Shown here: piece by piece, positions 47,501 through 57,218 of the stretch
Position numbering within the stretch: position 1 is the stretch's first letter
How the letters are laid out: every line of letters starts with the position of its first letter
DNA from: Nannochloris sp. 'desiccata'
Lineage: Eukaryota > Chlorophyta > Trebouxiophyceae > Chlorellales > Chlorellaceae
NCBI GenBank assembly: GCA_019044685.2
Contig: JAGTXX020000007.1
Coordinates: forward strand, 1 to 64,000
DNA: 64,000 bases
Direction: 5' to 3'
The notes under the pieces: model-generated
Seen by the model: only the letters and a program-made list of their open reading frames with translations
What the model was told of the DNA's origin: nothing
Databases searched by the model: none
Made by a program: the position numbers and the translations under genes

Positions 47501-47771
47501 GAGGACGGACTAGCACCAGCGGCATGCTCCGGCACCCCGGGCTCTTCCCTCTACACAGAGAAAAAGAAAGGAATCAAGTTGTCAATGCATAATCAAGAAC
47601 AAAAGAGAGAAGAAGATCCAGTTTGGAAGATTTTTAAAACTACAAGCTCAGGCACGGAAGTCACAGCAAAATTTGAAATCGCGGCAACAACCTGGCCTTA
47701 TGAAGAGCCAGAGACGCCGTTAGCTGCGCTCATCAACTCGTGCAATATCTCACCTTTAACAATGTATTCAT
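41542..47771 (-). CDS. SWR1: SWR1/PIE1-type Snf2 chromatin remodelling ATPase
   Basis: A long exon, 47550-41542, probably preceded by a micro-exon 47771-47754 (MNTLLK, AAG|GTGAGA donor; GTGTAG acceptor), giving 2008 residues. The long exon alone has no ATG near its start. Domains: HSA (about 86-123, HWDHLLDEMVWLSREFQRER), two acidic modules (see repeat), Snf2 N-lobe from about 626 with DEMGLGKTIQT and LILDEAHMIKNW, a large insertion (about 910-1215) that splits the two lobes, and helicase C (about 1229-1376) with [24 protein letters not shown]. A SANT/Myb-like domain (about 1739-1815: PWEPQEDFVLASVV...CATRYRQLQ) follows. HSA, split ATPase and SANT together match PIE1/SRCAP/Domino, which exchange H2A for H2A.Z; yeast Swr1 has no SANT. 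Low-complexity Ala/Gly links are common. Confidence 0.93.
45991..46759 (-). repeat. Duplicated 184 bp acidic module inside SWR1
   Basis: Bases 46576-46759 and 45991-46174 are near-identical copies, offset by exactly 585 bases (195 codons). Each encodes YRSGEDDDADDEATLEEEER, then GRNLLKDEKEEAAGLEEDAD and LPLEELLARYGY. Differences are mostly silent, apart from a few substitutions such as LAREE versus MAQAE. The unit resembles the acidic segment ending in LPxEELL-x-Y that SWR1-family proteins use to hold H2A.Z-H2B. The separating 400 bp encodes a Pro/Ala-rich linker. Confidence 0.9.
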
Positions 47772-48343
47772 AACGTGTAGAGATTTCTACGCGCAGCTGC
47801 TTTTTATCATTTACAGCTTACTGAGCAAAAACGAATTGAAAATCTGATCACCTCTATAATGAAAGTCAACAAGGAGGAGTTGCTTGCTGTCAATCGTTTA
47901 ATGCATGTACTTCTGTATATAATCTGGGCCTACTTTGTCGAATGGTTGCCAACGAGAGTTCAGGCTCCAAATGTTGAAATTGATTGAAAGCTGGGCACAC
48001 AGTGCCTAAAAATCTGCGGCACGCACACACAACTTTCGAAGTAGAAATACAAAACTAAAGTGATCTAGTATGTAGGCCCGGTATTGACACTAGAGCTTTT
48101 CTGTTTGCGAGATAAAGGGCAGAAGAATGTTTTGCTCCAGCTGGGACCCAGGTCAGCACTGGTATGCATTTTTAAGAAATAATGTCTGATGGTGGACATC
48201 AAATTCTTTTTAAAAATAACATATTTATCCGCCAGGTCCGGCTTTGCATCGCACCTGTATCCAAGATCTAATTTTGATTTCGATCACTTGTTGTGACCCT
48301 CCAACATTTACTTCCCTTCCCTTTACAGATCACCCACTTCATA
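47772..48343. other. Divergent region of SWR1 and the TMEM205-like gene
   Basis: 572 bp between head-to-head genes. A CTG|GTATGC donor near 48160 and a TTTACAG acceptor at 48322-48328 suggest an intron in the TMEM205-like leader. An upstream ATG at 48129 would give an 11-codon upstream frame ending at the junction. Confidence 0.45.
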
Positions 48344-49132
48344 ATGTCATCATGCATTATTTCCAACCAGGTTGGCATGGCTCGCGGCCTTGCTGCCCCC
48401 ACTCATGCTTTCTCTGTTGCTCGAGTGGCTAAGAACTCTTCCGCCGTCTTTGGCCTCCACCAGACCAGAGCTATCCAGTCTCGTCGCTCCTCATTGAAAC
48501 CTACTATCGCCTCTGCTGCCACTGTAGGTGCCGCTACTGGTGGTGTCCAAGGAGATATGCTTGAGCCCAGCACTGCCAACAACCCCATTGTCAGAATCGT
48601 CGCTCTTGCAGCAACCGTCGCTGCTGCCGCATACTCAACTTCCTTCTTACCTGCAGCTGCTGTTGGCTTCGTCCACATGCTTGCATTTGGAATGTGGTTT
48701 GGAACTTTAGGGTGGACTTCTTTTATCTTTGGTATTGTAGCTTTCAGGAATTTACCTCGTCAAACTTTTGGTAAATTACAAGCCAAGCTCTTTCCCAAAT
48801 ATTTCACGGTTTCTGCTGCCGCCCCTGCATTATTGCTTGCTACTTTGCATTTCCTTACGAACGGTGCTCCTCCTACAAAAGAAATGACGTTGCTAGGCAT
48901 TTCTCTTGGTGCTTCTCTTATGAACTTATTTTTCACCGAACCGGCAGCTACCAAGGTGATGTTTCAGCGATATGAAATGGAAAATCAGGCAGCTGCCATC
49001 AGAGATGAAGCTCAAATTAAGATGTTGGCAAAGCAGTTTGGTAAATGGCACGGTATTTCTTCTTTATTGAATCTGATCGTATTGATCTGTGCTGTCGGAC
49101 ATGCCTATTACCTTGGTGGACTCTTGGCTTAA
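48344..49132 (+). CDS. TMEM205-like (DUF4149) membrane protein
   Basis: A single coding exon of 262 residues from the ATG just after a CTTTACAG acceptor. Residues 1-65 are Ala/Ser/Arg-rich and look like a plastid or mitochondrial transit peptide. The domain then reads AVGFVHMLAFGMWFGTLGWTSFIFGIVAFRNLPRQTFGKLQAKLFPKYF, a signature of TMEM205/DUF4149 (shown in parts), with a second hydrophobic pair and a closing segment QFGKWHGISSLLNLIVLICAVGHAYYL. Four spans are expected. Human TMEM205 is linked to platinum-drug resistance; plant relatives occur in membranes with an N-terminal extension. The molecular role is not known. Its stop is 107 bp from that of the Dabb gene. Confidence 0.85.
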   Translation: MSSCIISNQVGMARGLAAPTHAFSVARVAKNSSAVFGLHQTRAIQSRRSSLKPTIASAATVGAATGGVQGDMLEPSTANNPIVRIVALAATVAAAAYSTSFLPAAAVGFVHMLAFGMWFGTLGWTSFIFGIVAFRNLPRQTFGKLQAKLFPKYFTVSAAAPALLLATLHFLTNGAPPTKEMTLLGISLGASLMNLFFTEPAATKVMFQRYEMENQAAAIRDEAQIKMLAKQFGKWHGISSLLNLIVLICAVGHAYYLGGLLA

Positions 49133-49239
49133 GCATTTAACATACGAACTAAATATCATAGGCGGAGTTTTTAATTTTCTTTCTATCTGTTTTTTTTTGC
49201 CTTTACTTTTCTCTGCATAAAACGAATATTCTCTTATTT

Positions 49240-50266
49240 TTACAACGGTTTTGCATAATGTGGTTTTGTAGTACTGTTATCTGACGGTGTAATAACCAAC
49301 GATCCAGCCCATAACGCCTTTATAGGCGACCTTTCATCCCCTTCAAGCGCCGCTCCGACTGCCGGACATTGTACAAACGCTAGCAATTGTTCCTTTGTTT
49401 GGAATCTAACCAACAACATATAATCAGGAGCAATCTCTGTAGAAGGATCAGTAGAAGAACTACTATCTGCACTGCCATGCGTTACTAAAGAAGCGCATTT
49501 CCCAGCTCCTGCTTGCACGGCCCCATAAGCGGAACTTGTTGCTAGTTGTTGAGTTAAATTTAAAAACTCCATTGCATCTTCCTCACTTGACCCTGGATGT
49601 AATTTTAATGCAACTACCATTTCATACCCTTCATCCCACTCAGACCCTCTTCTAAAAATGGCTTCTAACTCATTTGGGATGATAGAGCTGAAAGACAACG
49701 TGACAACGGTGCGTGCTGTTTTGGGAGCAGAGGTATCAAGCATGTCTTTGATTCTAGGGTTGGACATAAATGATTCCAGAAGACGTTGCTCACCATAACG
49801 AAACAGTACGGCGTGTGTAAATGCCGGGGCAATGCTAGTTGGAGCGGTTGCGAGGGGTGTGAAAGGGCCAGCGCTGCCGCAGATTGGGCCTGCAGCTCGA
49901 TATTGAAGAGACCATACCTCATCAACAACAGCAGATACAGAGTCCTGTAAGGGAATTAAATGCTTATAGTCAATATTAAGATCAGAGAAACCGCGGATTT
50001 TATCTACTATACAGAAAAAAAAGAACAAAGTAGCTTACTTCTTCAATGGTCGCCGGGAAGTTGAGAAGGGTCAATGTTTCGTAGACATTGGTTCTTTTAC
50101 CCAAAGCATGGCACTTGGGAAAGTTACTGCTCGAGCGTCGGTTTAGTTTGTTGGTCTGTGGTGGGGAAGAGCGTGCAAAATTTGAAATTTCTGGGTTGTG
50201 GCATCTCAATTTTGAAAAAGTGATCGAAGTAAAAAGACTGTTCGAATGGGAGCTCACTGCCGTCAT
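49240..50266 (-). CDS. Double Dabb (stress-responsive alpha/beta-barrel) protein
   Basis: Two exons, 50266-50039 and 49944-49240, give 310 residues. GAA|GTAAGC joined to CTTACAG|GAC keeps frame: FPATIEEDSVSAVVDEVWSL. The N-terminal 60 residues are rich in Ser, Asn, Arg and Lys without acidic residues, a likely transit peptide. Two ferredoxin-like repeats follow, each with the strand-helix-strand pattern of Dabb: THAVLFRYGEQRLLESFMSNPRIKDML, and YEMVVALKLHPGSSEEDAMEFLNL ... MLLVRFQTKEQLLAFVQCPAVG. Two-domain Dabb proteins occur in plants and algae, and are linked to salt and heat stress. No enzyme residues are obvious. Confidence 0.78.
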
Positions 50267-50546
50267 GATGTATCGAAGACAGTAACTCAAAGTAGCAAAT
50301 CGATAGGATTTTGAGACTTGAATTGATGAAAATGCACTCGTGCCTTATCTTTTTCGCAGCCGATGAGACTGAAATGCTGCTAAAATACAGAGCAGATGCG
50401 CAGTTTGCTCATTAACTCTGCTTTCATACATTTTTTTACACATTTTCAAAGCTGATCATAAGGCTGCAACCTCGGTTATTGCGCGAATTGGCATTACAAA
50501 ACCGAAGCGATAAGAGGATTCTCTTTTCTATATTACCACATTTACA

Positions 50547-52058
50547 ATGCAGACCGCATTTACAACATTATGTAGTAATAACAGAATGTCGGGTGTTCGG
50601 GTTTCTCGATTTTCCAACCCCATGCAGCATCCTGGCCACCACCACCGCCATGCCGCTTTTCAAATAAAAACTTCGGCTAGTGGCAAGCCTGATCTCACTC
50701 CTTCCTCTTCGATAGTGACCGATGAGACCGTCCCGGAGGGTCACAAGGGCCTTCATTCTCTTCTTTATGGTGAAGGTGGTGCAGAGGAAGCTCATGGCAC
50801 AGCTGCCGAGCAATCTTCTTCTCTCGCCCCCTACACCTTCCACGAAGGAGAAGACGATGGCACCGCCACTGTCTCTACTGAATCATATTTGGAAAGTCGC
50901 GATGGAGAACGTCCAGTAGGTGTTTTTGCTGTGTACGATTCTCGCCGTAATTTACAATATGTCGGATATTCCCGTAATATGGTCCTTTCTATTCGTACAA
51001 TAGTAACACGTGTCAATGACCAAGACCGTTGTGCATTTGTACGAGTAATGGTATTTGCGAATAAATCAATGCAAAGCCGTGCTGCGTTACAAAGGGAAGC
51101 TGATAATTGGCTGGCAGAGGCCGGGACCTTACCTCCGGGCAACGGCGCCGAGCAAGAACTTTGGAATGGTTCTTCTGACACTACCAGTGCGAGTACGACT
51201 TCCTTTGATATGAGTTCTATGTCAGTAGATGAATTAGCAGCGTATGAAGAAAAGAAAGATAAAATGAAACGAGCCATGGGTGAAATTAAAAAAGAAGAAA
51301 GCGGTATAGAAGACAGCATGGATGAGCGTCAAGCTAAAATGCGTGCTGCAATGAATAATGGAGATTGGAGTGCAGTCATTGATGGACAAACATCTGAAAC
51401 AACCAATACCGGTGGTACGGACAGTAGGAATAATAGTACTGGACCTATAGTGACCCCTTTTGCTCGAGCTAATGTCCACCGCTCCGTCGGCAACACCACC
51501 CAAGCATCCCTCTCCGCTGCTGAAAACGCCAAACATAACGGGAATGGCAATGGCAATGGTTCTTCTACCTCTAGCGTTGTAGCAATGACTGTAGAGACGG
51601 TGGACAAGGTATTAGACGATGTTCGCCCCTATTTAATTGCAGATGGAGGCAATGTCGACGTTGTGTCTGTTGAGAATGGCATTGTGGCATTGCAGTTACA
51701 AGGTGCGTGTGGAACCTGTGCCTCGTCATCAGCTACCATGAAAATGGGAATTGAACGATCTTTACGTGGTGCATTTGGTGATCAAGTTAAAGAAGTGATC
51801 TCTGTAGGAGGGGGCGCTGTAGATGCAAGTGCGACTGTGGAAAGTGTTGACTTGCATTTGAACATGCTCCGAGGTGCTATAAGCGCATATGGTGGGAGTG
51901 TTGAGGTGTTGGAAGTGGGGAATGGGAGAGCGAAATTGAAATTTACAGGACCGAAACCTATTGGATATGGCATGATTGCTGCAATCAGAGATAAATTTCA
52001 TGATTTGAAAGAAGTCGTGCTGTTGGATGCTGAAAGTGGAGAACCAATTGAGTTTTAG
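50547..52058 (+). CDS. NFU: GIY-YIG domain fused to a double NifU-like (NFU) Fe-S scaffold protein
   Basis: A single exon of 503 residues. The first about 60 residues are a transit peptide. A GIY-YIG-like module (about 128-215) starts PVGVFAVYDSRRNLQYVGYSR and ends LAEAGTLPPGNGAEQELW; this is the same version of the domain as sits at the N-terminus of plastid glutaredoxin GRXS16. An acidic/helical stretch (MKRAMGEIKKEE) and a Ser/Asn-rich linker follow. NFU domain 1 begins TVDKVLDDVRPYLIADGGNV and keeps the cluster-binding cysteines in LQGACGTCASSSATMKMGIE. Domain 2 (from VDLHLNMLRGAISAYGGSVEV) has lost the CxxC, as in plastid NFU1-3. It should receive and hand on [4Fe-4S] or [2Fe-2S] clusters in the plastid. 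Whether the GIY-YIG part cuts DNA is unclear. Confidence 0.9.
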   Translation: MQTAFTTLCSNNRMSGVRVSRFSNPMQHPGHHHRHAAFQIKTSASGKPDLTPSSSIVTDETVPEGHKGLHSLLYGEGGAEEAHGTAAEQSSSLAPYTFHEGEDDGTATVSTESYLESRDGERPVGVFAVYDSRRNLQYVGYSRNMVLSIRTIVTRVNDQDRCAFVRVMVFANKSMQSRAALQREADNWLAEAGTLPPGNGAEQELWNGSSDTTSASTTSFDMSSMSVDELAAYEEKKDKMKRAMGEIKKEESGIEDSMDERQAKMRAAMNNGDWSAVIDGQTSETTNTGGTDSRNNSTGPIVTPFARANVHRSVGNTTQASLSAAENAKHNGNGNGNGSSTSSVVAMTVETVDKVLDDVRPYLIADGGNVDVVSVENGIVALQLQGACGTCASSSATMKMGIERSLRGAFGDQVKEVISVGGGAVDASATVESVDLHLNMLRGAISAYGGSVEVLEVGNGRAKLKFTGPKPIGYGMIAAIRDKFHDLKEVVLLDAESGEPIEF

Positions 52059-52351
52059 AAATATTTAAGTAATATCTTTTGTTGGTCGCTTTATTTTATG
52101 TGGTTTTCTGGTGTTACAAGAAATAGATAGAGTAGACGGGTACATTTATTTCAATATAAAGATTGTTACCTAAGAAAAGAAAGGAAGAAAAGAAGTACAT
52201 CAGTTCTCTTTTAACTTGGTCTTATGAGATGACGGGATGAGGTTTGGCTGATTTTTCATTTGTTAAGGCTGAGCCAAATATGTAAACAACATTATATGTA
52301 GTAGCAGTTATTTAGTTCAGTCTACAATAATTTCATACTAATAATGATCAA

Positions 52352-52948
52352 TCAAGGCCGTTGACTCGCTAGTATCTCCATGGCAATAGGATTTGTCGTG
52401 CTCTTTTCATCGACGTCGTTGTCATCAGCGCTTTTGCCACTATCTGGGGCAGGTGGTAGCGGAGTAGTCGTCGTAGGCGTCTCAGTTGATGTCAACATCT
52501 CTACAGGTAAATCGGATCGCCCTAATGTTACTTCACTACTAGTTGAGCACCCACATGTTTTGACGACTGCACTGGCATCGACAAAAGCCGACAAGCCACT
52601 AAGAACAGAATCACCCGCACACATGCAGTTGATATAATCTTGAAGCTGAGGTCCGTTAATAGCAGAGCAGCACCCTGTTGAAAAGGTTGAAGAAATTCCG
52701 CAGCTGGATATAAGCGTGTTACGGATAGAAGATTGGAGGGAAGGCGAGAGAGCACTGCAGCCAGCTGCTGCTATTTCTGAAGAGGGGCACTGTGTTTGAC
52801 ACTGCGTAGGTGATGAATCTTGAAGTAGTTCTCTTCGTCTAATATTCTTTAAAGAATAGTGTGCAGAGGTTTTGCCGAGAGCTTGCTGTGGTAGAGTTAC
52901 TGCAACCAGGAGTGTTGCCAGCTGGCAGAATAGCAGCAGCTTCCTCAT
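52352..52948 (-). CDS. Secreted cysteine-rich protein with a lipid-transfer-protein-like eight-Cys pattern
   Basis: A single exon of 198 residues. A signal peptide is clear (MRKLLLFCQLATLLVAVTL, cut near LGKTS). The mature part has cysteines spaced C-x3-C-x9-C, then C, CC, C-x-C, C-x-C (in TQCQTQC, AAGC, SSCGI, TGCC, NCMC, KTCGC), which resembles the eight-cysteine motif of plant non-specific lipid-transfer proteins, including CC and CxC. A Thr/Pro-rich tail (about 140-185) could be O-glycosylated. No GPI signal is seen. The role could be wall, surface lipid or defence; the family link rests on Cys spacing only. Confidence 0.65.
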   Translation of the reverse strand: MRKLLLFCQLATLLVAVTLPQQALGKTSAHYSLKNIRRRELLQDSSPTQCQTQCPSSEIAAAGCSALSPSLQSSIRNTLISSCGISSTFSTGCCSAINGPQLQDYINCMCAGDSVLSGLSAFVDASAVVKTCGCSTSSEVTLGRSDLPVEMLTSTETPTTTTPLPPAPDSGKSADDNDVDEKSTTNPIAMEILASQRP

Positions 52949-53790
52949 TTTTATTTTATTTTGAGTGGGGTGCTAATTACTTCGCAAAGGAGTGCAGGCT
53001 ATATAATAGCAGCTAGAGCAAGGTTATAAGTAGCTAAAGAGCTCTGCTCTGGACGGTTATTCGCGAAATCAATCTTTGGTCGACCAGAAAGCAACAGGTT
53101 TTGCCTCGACGCGATTACTCTCTATGCACGTCTGACGCAAGCTTTAGGACTCTATAGAATATAGATTAGTGGTATAATATATGAAAAGAAATATATTTAG
53201 AGGCAAAGAGCAGCAGGGAAGGAGAAAAGAAGTGGAGTTCTACCGTGTTGAATCGAAGAATACCAATAATCAGAAAAAATCCGACACGTGGAAATTTCTC
53301 GGACTTTGTGAACGCTCTTAGGTGGCAAAGATTGCCCCGGTCAATCTTATTATTTTCATCTTTTTGATAAATAAGGAGTCTACTAGCATCAATATTAACT
53401 TTTCTTTGAATACTAGCTCGAGGAACGGAAACCGAAGGTTGCATTTTAATTTTTACAAAATGATGAAAAGCGGCAAATTTTTTACTTTTTATATTTTGGT
53501 GCGTCGAAGAAAAAGAAGGTTAAAGGTGCAATACAGAGGTAGAGAAATGATGTCCAAACCCCCCTATTAAATTTTAATAAGTCAAGATGTTTCAATGCAC
53601 TGCAAAGCGCACATGCATCACTACGGAGTAGTAAATAAAAGAAACAACAAGCTTTTGAAAAATAAACCACAACTTTTCCAAAAACTCATTTCTCACCATA
53701 TGATAATTTCTTTACTTCATTTTTTTGTGTGACTTAATCTGATCCAACCAAAATAAACAAGACACTTGATGAAGGACATCTACTTAAAAC
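52949..53790. other. A-T-rich spacer, no supported gene
   Basis: 842 bp: promoter of the secreted Cys-rich gene and 3' flank of UAP56, both on the minus strand. Frames of 82 (plus) and 92 (minus) codons overlap here but show no family features and are rich in codons expected from A-T-rich sequence. Confidence 0.5.
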
Positions 53791-55925
53791 TTAAGCAGTG
53801 TTCATGTATGCCTGAGGCTCAATGTGATCAGGTAATGGCTTGATGTCCACATCGAACCGTTCTTGAACATTATTCAAAACTTCAGAATCTTGGGGTCCAG
53901 AGACAAAGGTGATAGCAAGACCTTTAGTACCGAAACGACCAGCACGACCAACGCGATGCAAATACGTATCCGCACCGTTACCGTGCTTCTCATCAGTTTC
54001 GGGCATGTCGTAATTGATTACAATATTGACACGCTCAATGTCAATGCCACGTCCGACGAGATCAGTAGCAACCAAAATACGTTTAGCACCCTCTTTGAAT
54101 TCTTTGTACACTTTAAGACGTTGGTCTTGGGTCATACCAGCGTGGATGGTGGTAGAAGGGAAATTGCACTCGTTTAATAAACGGTTGAGTTCACGAGCGC
54201 GGGCGACAGATTTCACGAAAATAACTACTTGATTGAAATCGAGAGCGTCCAAGAGATCATTAAGTTTCCGGTTCTTTTGGTCTTCGTTAAGCATGACATA
54301 ATGCTGAACGAGACCGTGAAGGGTAAGCTTGGCTTCGTCATCGACGTAAATTTCCATAGGCTGTGAAAAAGAGAAAGAAAAGGTGAATGGTGAATTTTAT
54401 TTTCAAAATTTTGTGGTAGTGGAATAGTATGCCGGGTGGTGGTGGGGAGATCGATGGGGATACTTGTTGGTGGGTTGACCACGATGTCTAATTCCAATCC
54501 AATTAGCCCTTCCTCATCCTAATAGCCATTCAAAGTAGTAGTAAAAAGTACAGATAGATGGCTGAGTTGGTGGTAGCCTGTGCTGTGCTTTCCGCTCAAT
54601 TGAAATAATTCCGCTTTCTTGTTGCTGAGCTTCTCTGTGGCCTCACCGAGCTCACTTCAAAGCCCATATTTCAAGGCATCATTAGCATAAAAGAATAGAA
54701 AGTGCCAAGATATCTTTGCTTTTCCTTCTAACCAGCAGCAGCAGCAGCACTCACTAAGCCATTTGGCAACAGATGCCGACCACCACCTTCTAATCTAGTA
54801 CTCTTACTACTAGTTGAGACTCTAGATCTAATAAGAATCATTGTAGAATACGCAGCAGCAGAATAAAATGATGTTTTTGGTGTTGTAGTAGTACTAATAC
54901 AATCGCTTACGTCTCTCATAAATTTCTTGCACACGGGGCGCACTTCAGCTGACAATGTCGCACTAAACATCATAACTTGCTTATCATGAGGAGTCTTTTT
55001 AAAGATTCCCTGTACATCAGCACGCATATCAATACTTTCAAGGCACTTGTCACACTCATCCACAACGAAATGGCGAACGTGGGACAAGTCCAAAGTCTTT
55101 TCTTCAGCAAGAGCTTTAATACGACCGGGTGTACCAACGATGATGTGAGGGCATTTGGTTGCATCTTTAACCATTTCACGTTGCTGCTTGATGGGTAATC
55201 CACCGAAGAAATTACCAACGCGAACGTTTTTCATGTACGTGGTGAAACGTTCGTACTCGTGGCAAATCTGGAAGGCCAACTCACGGGTGTGGCAAAGAAC
55301 GACGACAGAGGCTTGTCCGTCGACAGGTTCAAGTTGCTGTAAAGTGGAGATGACAAAGACAGCAGTCTTACCCATACCGGATTTGGCTTGGCAGATAACG
55401 TCCATACCGAGGATAGCTTGAGGAATGCACTCGTGTTGCACTGTAAGAAACGTAAACATAAAAGGAAGGGGAAAGGTCAGGGCAAGATCCACAGCGGAAA
55501 AGAGAAAGATGATCAGTGCCTGTGATCAGGCTTTGGAAGCAAAACCAATTCATGTTCTGTGTAGTATATGCATCATAATTACCTTCAGAAGGATGCTCAA
55601 AACCGCAGTCCTGAATAGCACGCAAGAGTTCAGGCTTGAGAAGGAAATCCTTGAAGCCAGAAGAATGAATACCTACGTATCCTTTCTTCACCTGCAGTAG
55701 TGCAAATAATAATATGTTAGATGCTATACAGGGTGGTAAAATAGCAAGCTAGCATACAGCCTGCCTGGTTAGGGAGGACGTAGATGCTTCCTGCACCATA
55801 TGTGCTTTTTCAGCCGTGATGCGTACCTGATCTCCTTTGGCGGCATCACCTTCGACCACTTCTTCCTCCTCATAATCAACCAACTCCTCCTCGGCAGCAG
55901 CAGCACCATTAACAGGGTCCGTCAT
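53791..55925 (-). CDS. UAP56: DECD-box RNA helicase UAP56/Sub2 (DDX39B)
   Basis: Four exons, 55925-55827, 55691-55583, 55440-54911 and 54360-53791, give 435 residues. The acidic start ([12 protein letters not shown]) and [20 protein letters not shown] match UAP56. Motifs: Q motif in [15 protein letters not shown], Walker A AKSGMGKT, motif Ia HTRELAFQI, motif Ib VGTPGRI, motif [10 protein letters not shown] (DECD, diagnostic for this group), SAT in MFSATLS, and the C-lobe [28 protein letters not shown] and [12 protein letters not shown]. It acts in pre-spliceosome assembly and in mRNA export through TREX. The third intron (549 bp) is the longest in the window and no gene was seen in it. An alternative read-through of the first donor would end after 25 codons. 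Confidence 0.97.
54361..54910 (-). other. Long third intron of UAP56, nothing recognised inside
   Basis: About 550 bp with a GTAAGC donor and TTTTCACAG acceptor on the minus strand. It is several times longer than neighbouring introns (80-160 bp). It contains poly-Gln-like GCT repeats near 54735-54750. No small RNA fold was identified by eye. In other eukaryotes UAP56-family genes also hold long introns used in autoregulation; whether that applies here is unknown. Confidence 0.7.
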
Positions 55926-56299
55926 CTTAAAAGGGGGTTCTGAAAAATTAATGTAGATTTCAAGGCAACCGGAGAACCAAAAGGAGACTAAAAGAAATGG
56001 GTTATCAAATACAAAGACAAATAAACAACAATAACGTTCGGTGGGGCAAGGAATTAAGATCCCGCGCTCTTTTTCTCCCGCCCTGGTCGAATGAGTTTCA
56101 GGCATCGATGAAAATACTGCCTTTGACCGAAGTAGCTGCAGTCTACGAGAGACTAGCACCGTTTTGAAAGGGTGGTGTGCTTAAACCTAAACATTAATGC
56201 TGTATGGCCATAAGGAAGAAGCCTACGAACTTATCCGCTGAAGAATCCAGTAGGAAATCTCGGAGGCATCAGCAATCTCTCAAAATCCCGCCGCGGAAG
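55926..56299. other. Divergent promoter region of UAP56 and the coiled-coil protein gene
   Basis: 374 bp between head-to-head genes. No coding sequence or repeat was seen. Confidence 0.45.
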
Positions 56300-56917
56300 A
56301 TGTCATTTCGCAGTAACAACACTGACCGTGCCAGAGAGCAACAAAGCCGGGGATTCATAGCAACAATCTTTAGGTAGGCTATTGCGCTGAAGCAAAGGCT
56401 AGTTAATGCGGGATGTTTCGTTATATTGCTTGCCCAACTCTTTCTCTGCTCGGTTGTTGGCAGCGGGAACATTTTTGACCTGTCTTTCGTTCCTTATTGC
56501 AGGAAGAAAAGCGCTGATAGCAAGCACCAGGGCCTTGCTCAAATGAATCACAATCACGCCTATGTTGATGGCAGCCAGCAGGACCTCTCACCAACAGGGC
56601 GGTGGGGCATCAAAGCAGCAGCAGCCTCAATGGCAGCAGGACAGCACTCTCCTACCACAGGTGCATATTCAGCACCTGCTTTAATGAGAGAAGTCTCTCT
56701 CCTTCAAGAACAGGTCGCCCATCAAGCTGAACAGCTGGAAGAGCTTCATAGGGAATTGGAAGAAAGGGATGCAGAAGGCGACAAGCTGAGGCAGGCGTTA
56801 AACTTGGAGAGGTTTCGATATGAGCTATTAGTTGACTTGTGGTCTATGAGAGTTCTTGATAATGAAGAACTAGGGCTACAAGTGGAACAGCATAATGGAC
56901 ACAATGAGCTTCGCTGA
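56300..56917 (+). CDS. Small coiled-coil protein, unknown family
   Basis: Two exons, 56300-56373 and 56503-56917, give 162 residues; TTTAG|GTAGGC joins TTGCAG|GAAG in frame. Exon 1 (MSFRSNNTDRAREQQSRG) and the start of exon 2 are basic and Ser-rich. Residues about 90-140 form a clear coiled coil (MREVSLLQEQVAHQAEQLEE, LHRELEERDAEGDKLRQAL), followed by ERFRYELLVDLWSMRVLDNEE. The last segment, with spaced aromatic residues, looks conserved rather than random. An alternative is a start at the MNHNHAY Met in exon 2. I know no homologue; a cytoskeletal or basal-body partner is possible. Confidence 0.65.
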
Positions 56918-57218
56918 GTGCCTTTTTACTACTGGAATCTACCCAAGGCGCTGCCGCCTTCACATGTGACATGATGTGTTGAGACTCTTGAAAGACTCTC
57001 AATGCTGGACAAAGAGCGTGCAAATATTGTTAGTACTGCAAATTAGTATACTTGTTTAAATAACTTATACCTTCCCTGCATAGATTGTAGGTTATACCAC
57101 GTTAGCCGCACATCAGCATTCATCATCAGAAATTAGCTCCAAACGTCTTTTACAATTTACTATTTCAAATCTATTAAAAACACCCTTCGGATTTAGTATA
57201 AATCTACATATTCTAGAT
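56918..57218. other. Spacer upstream of cobS, no gene seen
   Basis: 301 bp, A-T-rich, containing the 3' end of the coiled-coil gene and the cobS promoter. Confidence 0.5.

Noticed and set aside
48129..48161. Upstream ATG as the start of the TMEM205-like protein
   Set aside because: Splicing from GTATGC to the TTTACAG acceptor brings a stop in frame at once; at most an upstream micro-frame.
53166..53570. Overlapping 92-codon (minus) and 82-codon (plus) frames in the spacer before UAP56
   Set aside because: Neither shows family motifs or splice-supported continuation; composition is that of A-T-rich spacer.
55749..56159. 136-codon minus-strand frame reading through the first UAP56 intron and leader
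   Set aside because: The conserved UAP56 start is the ATG at 55925, and the GATCAG|GTACGC donor removes the remainder; the upstream extension has no conserved sequence.
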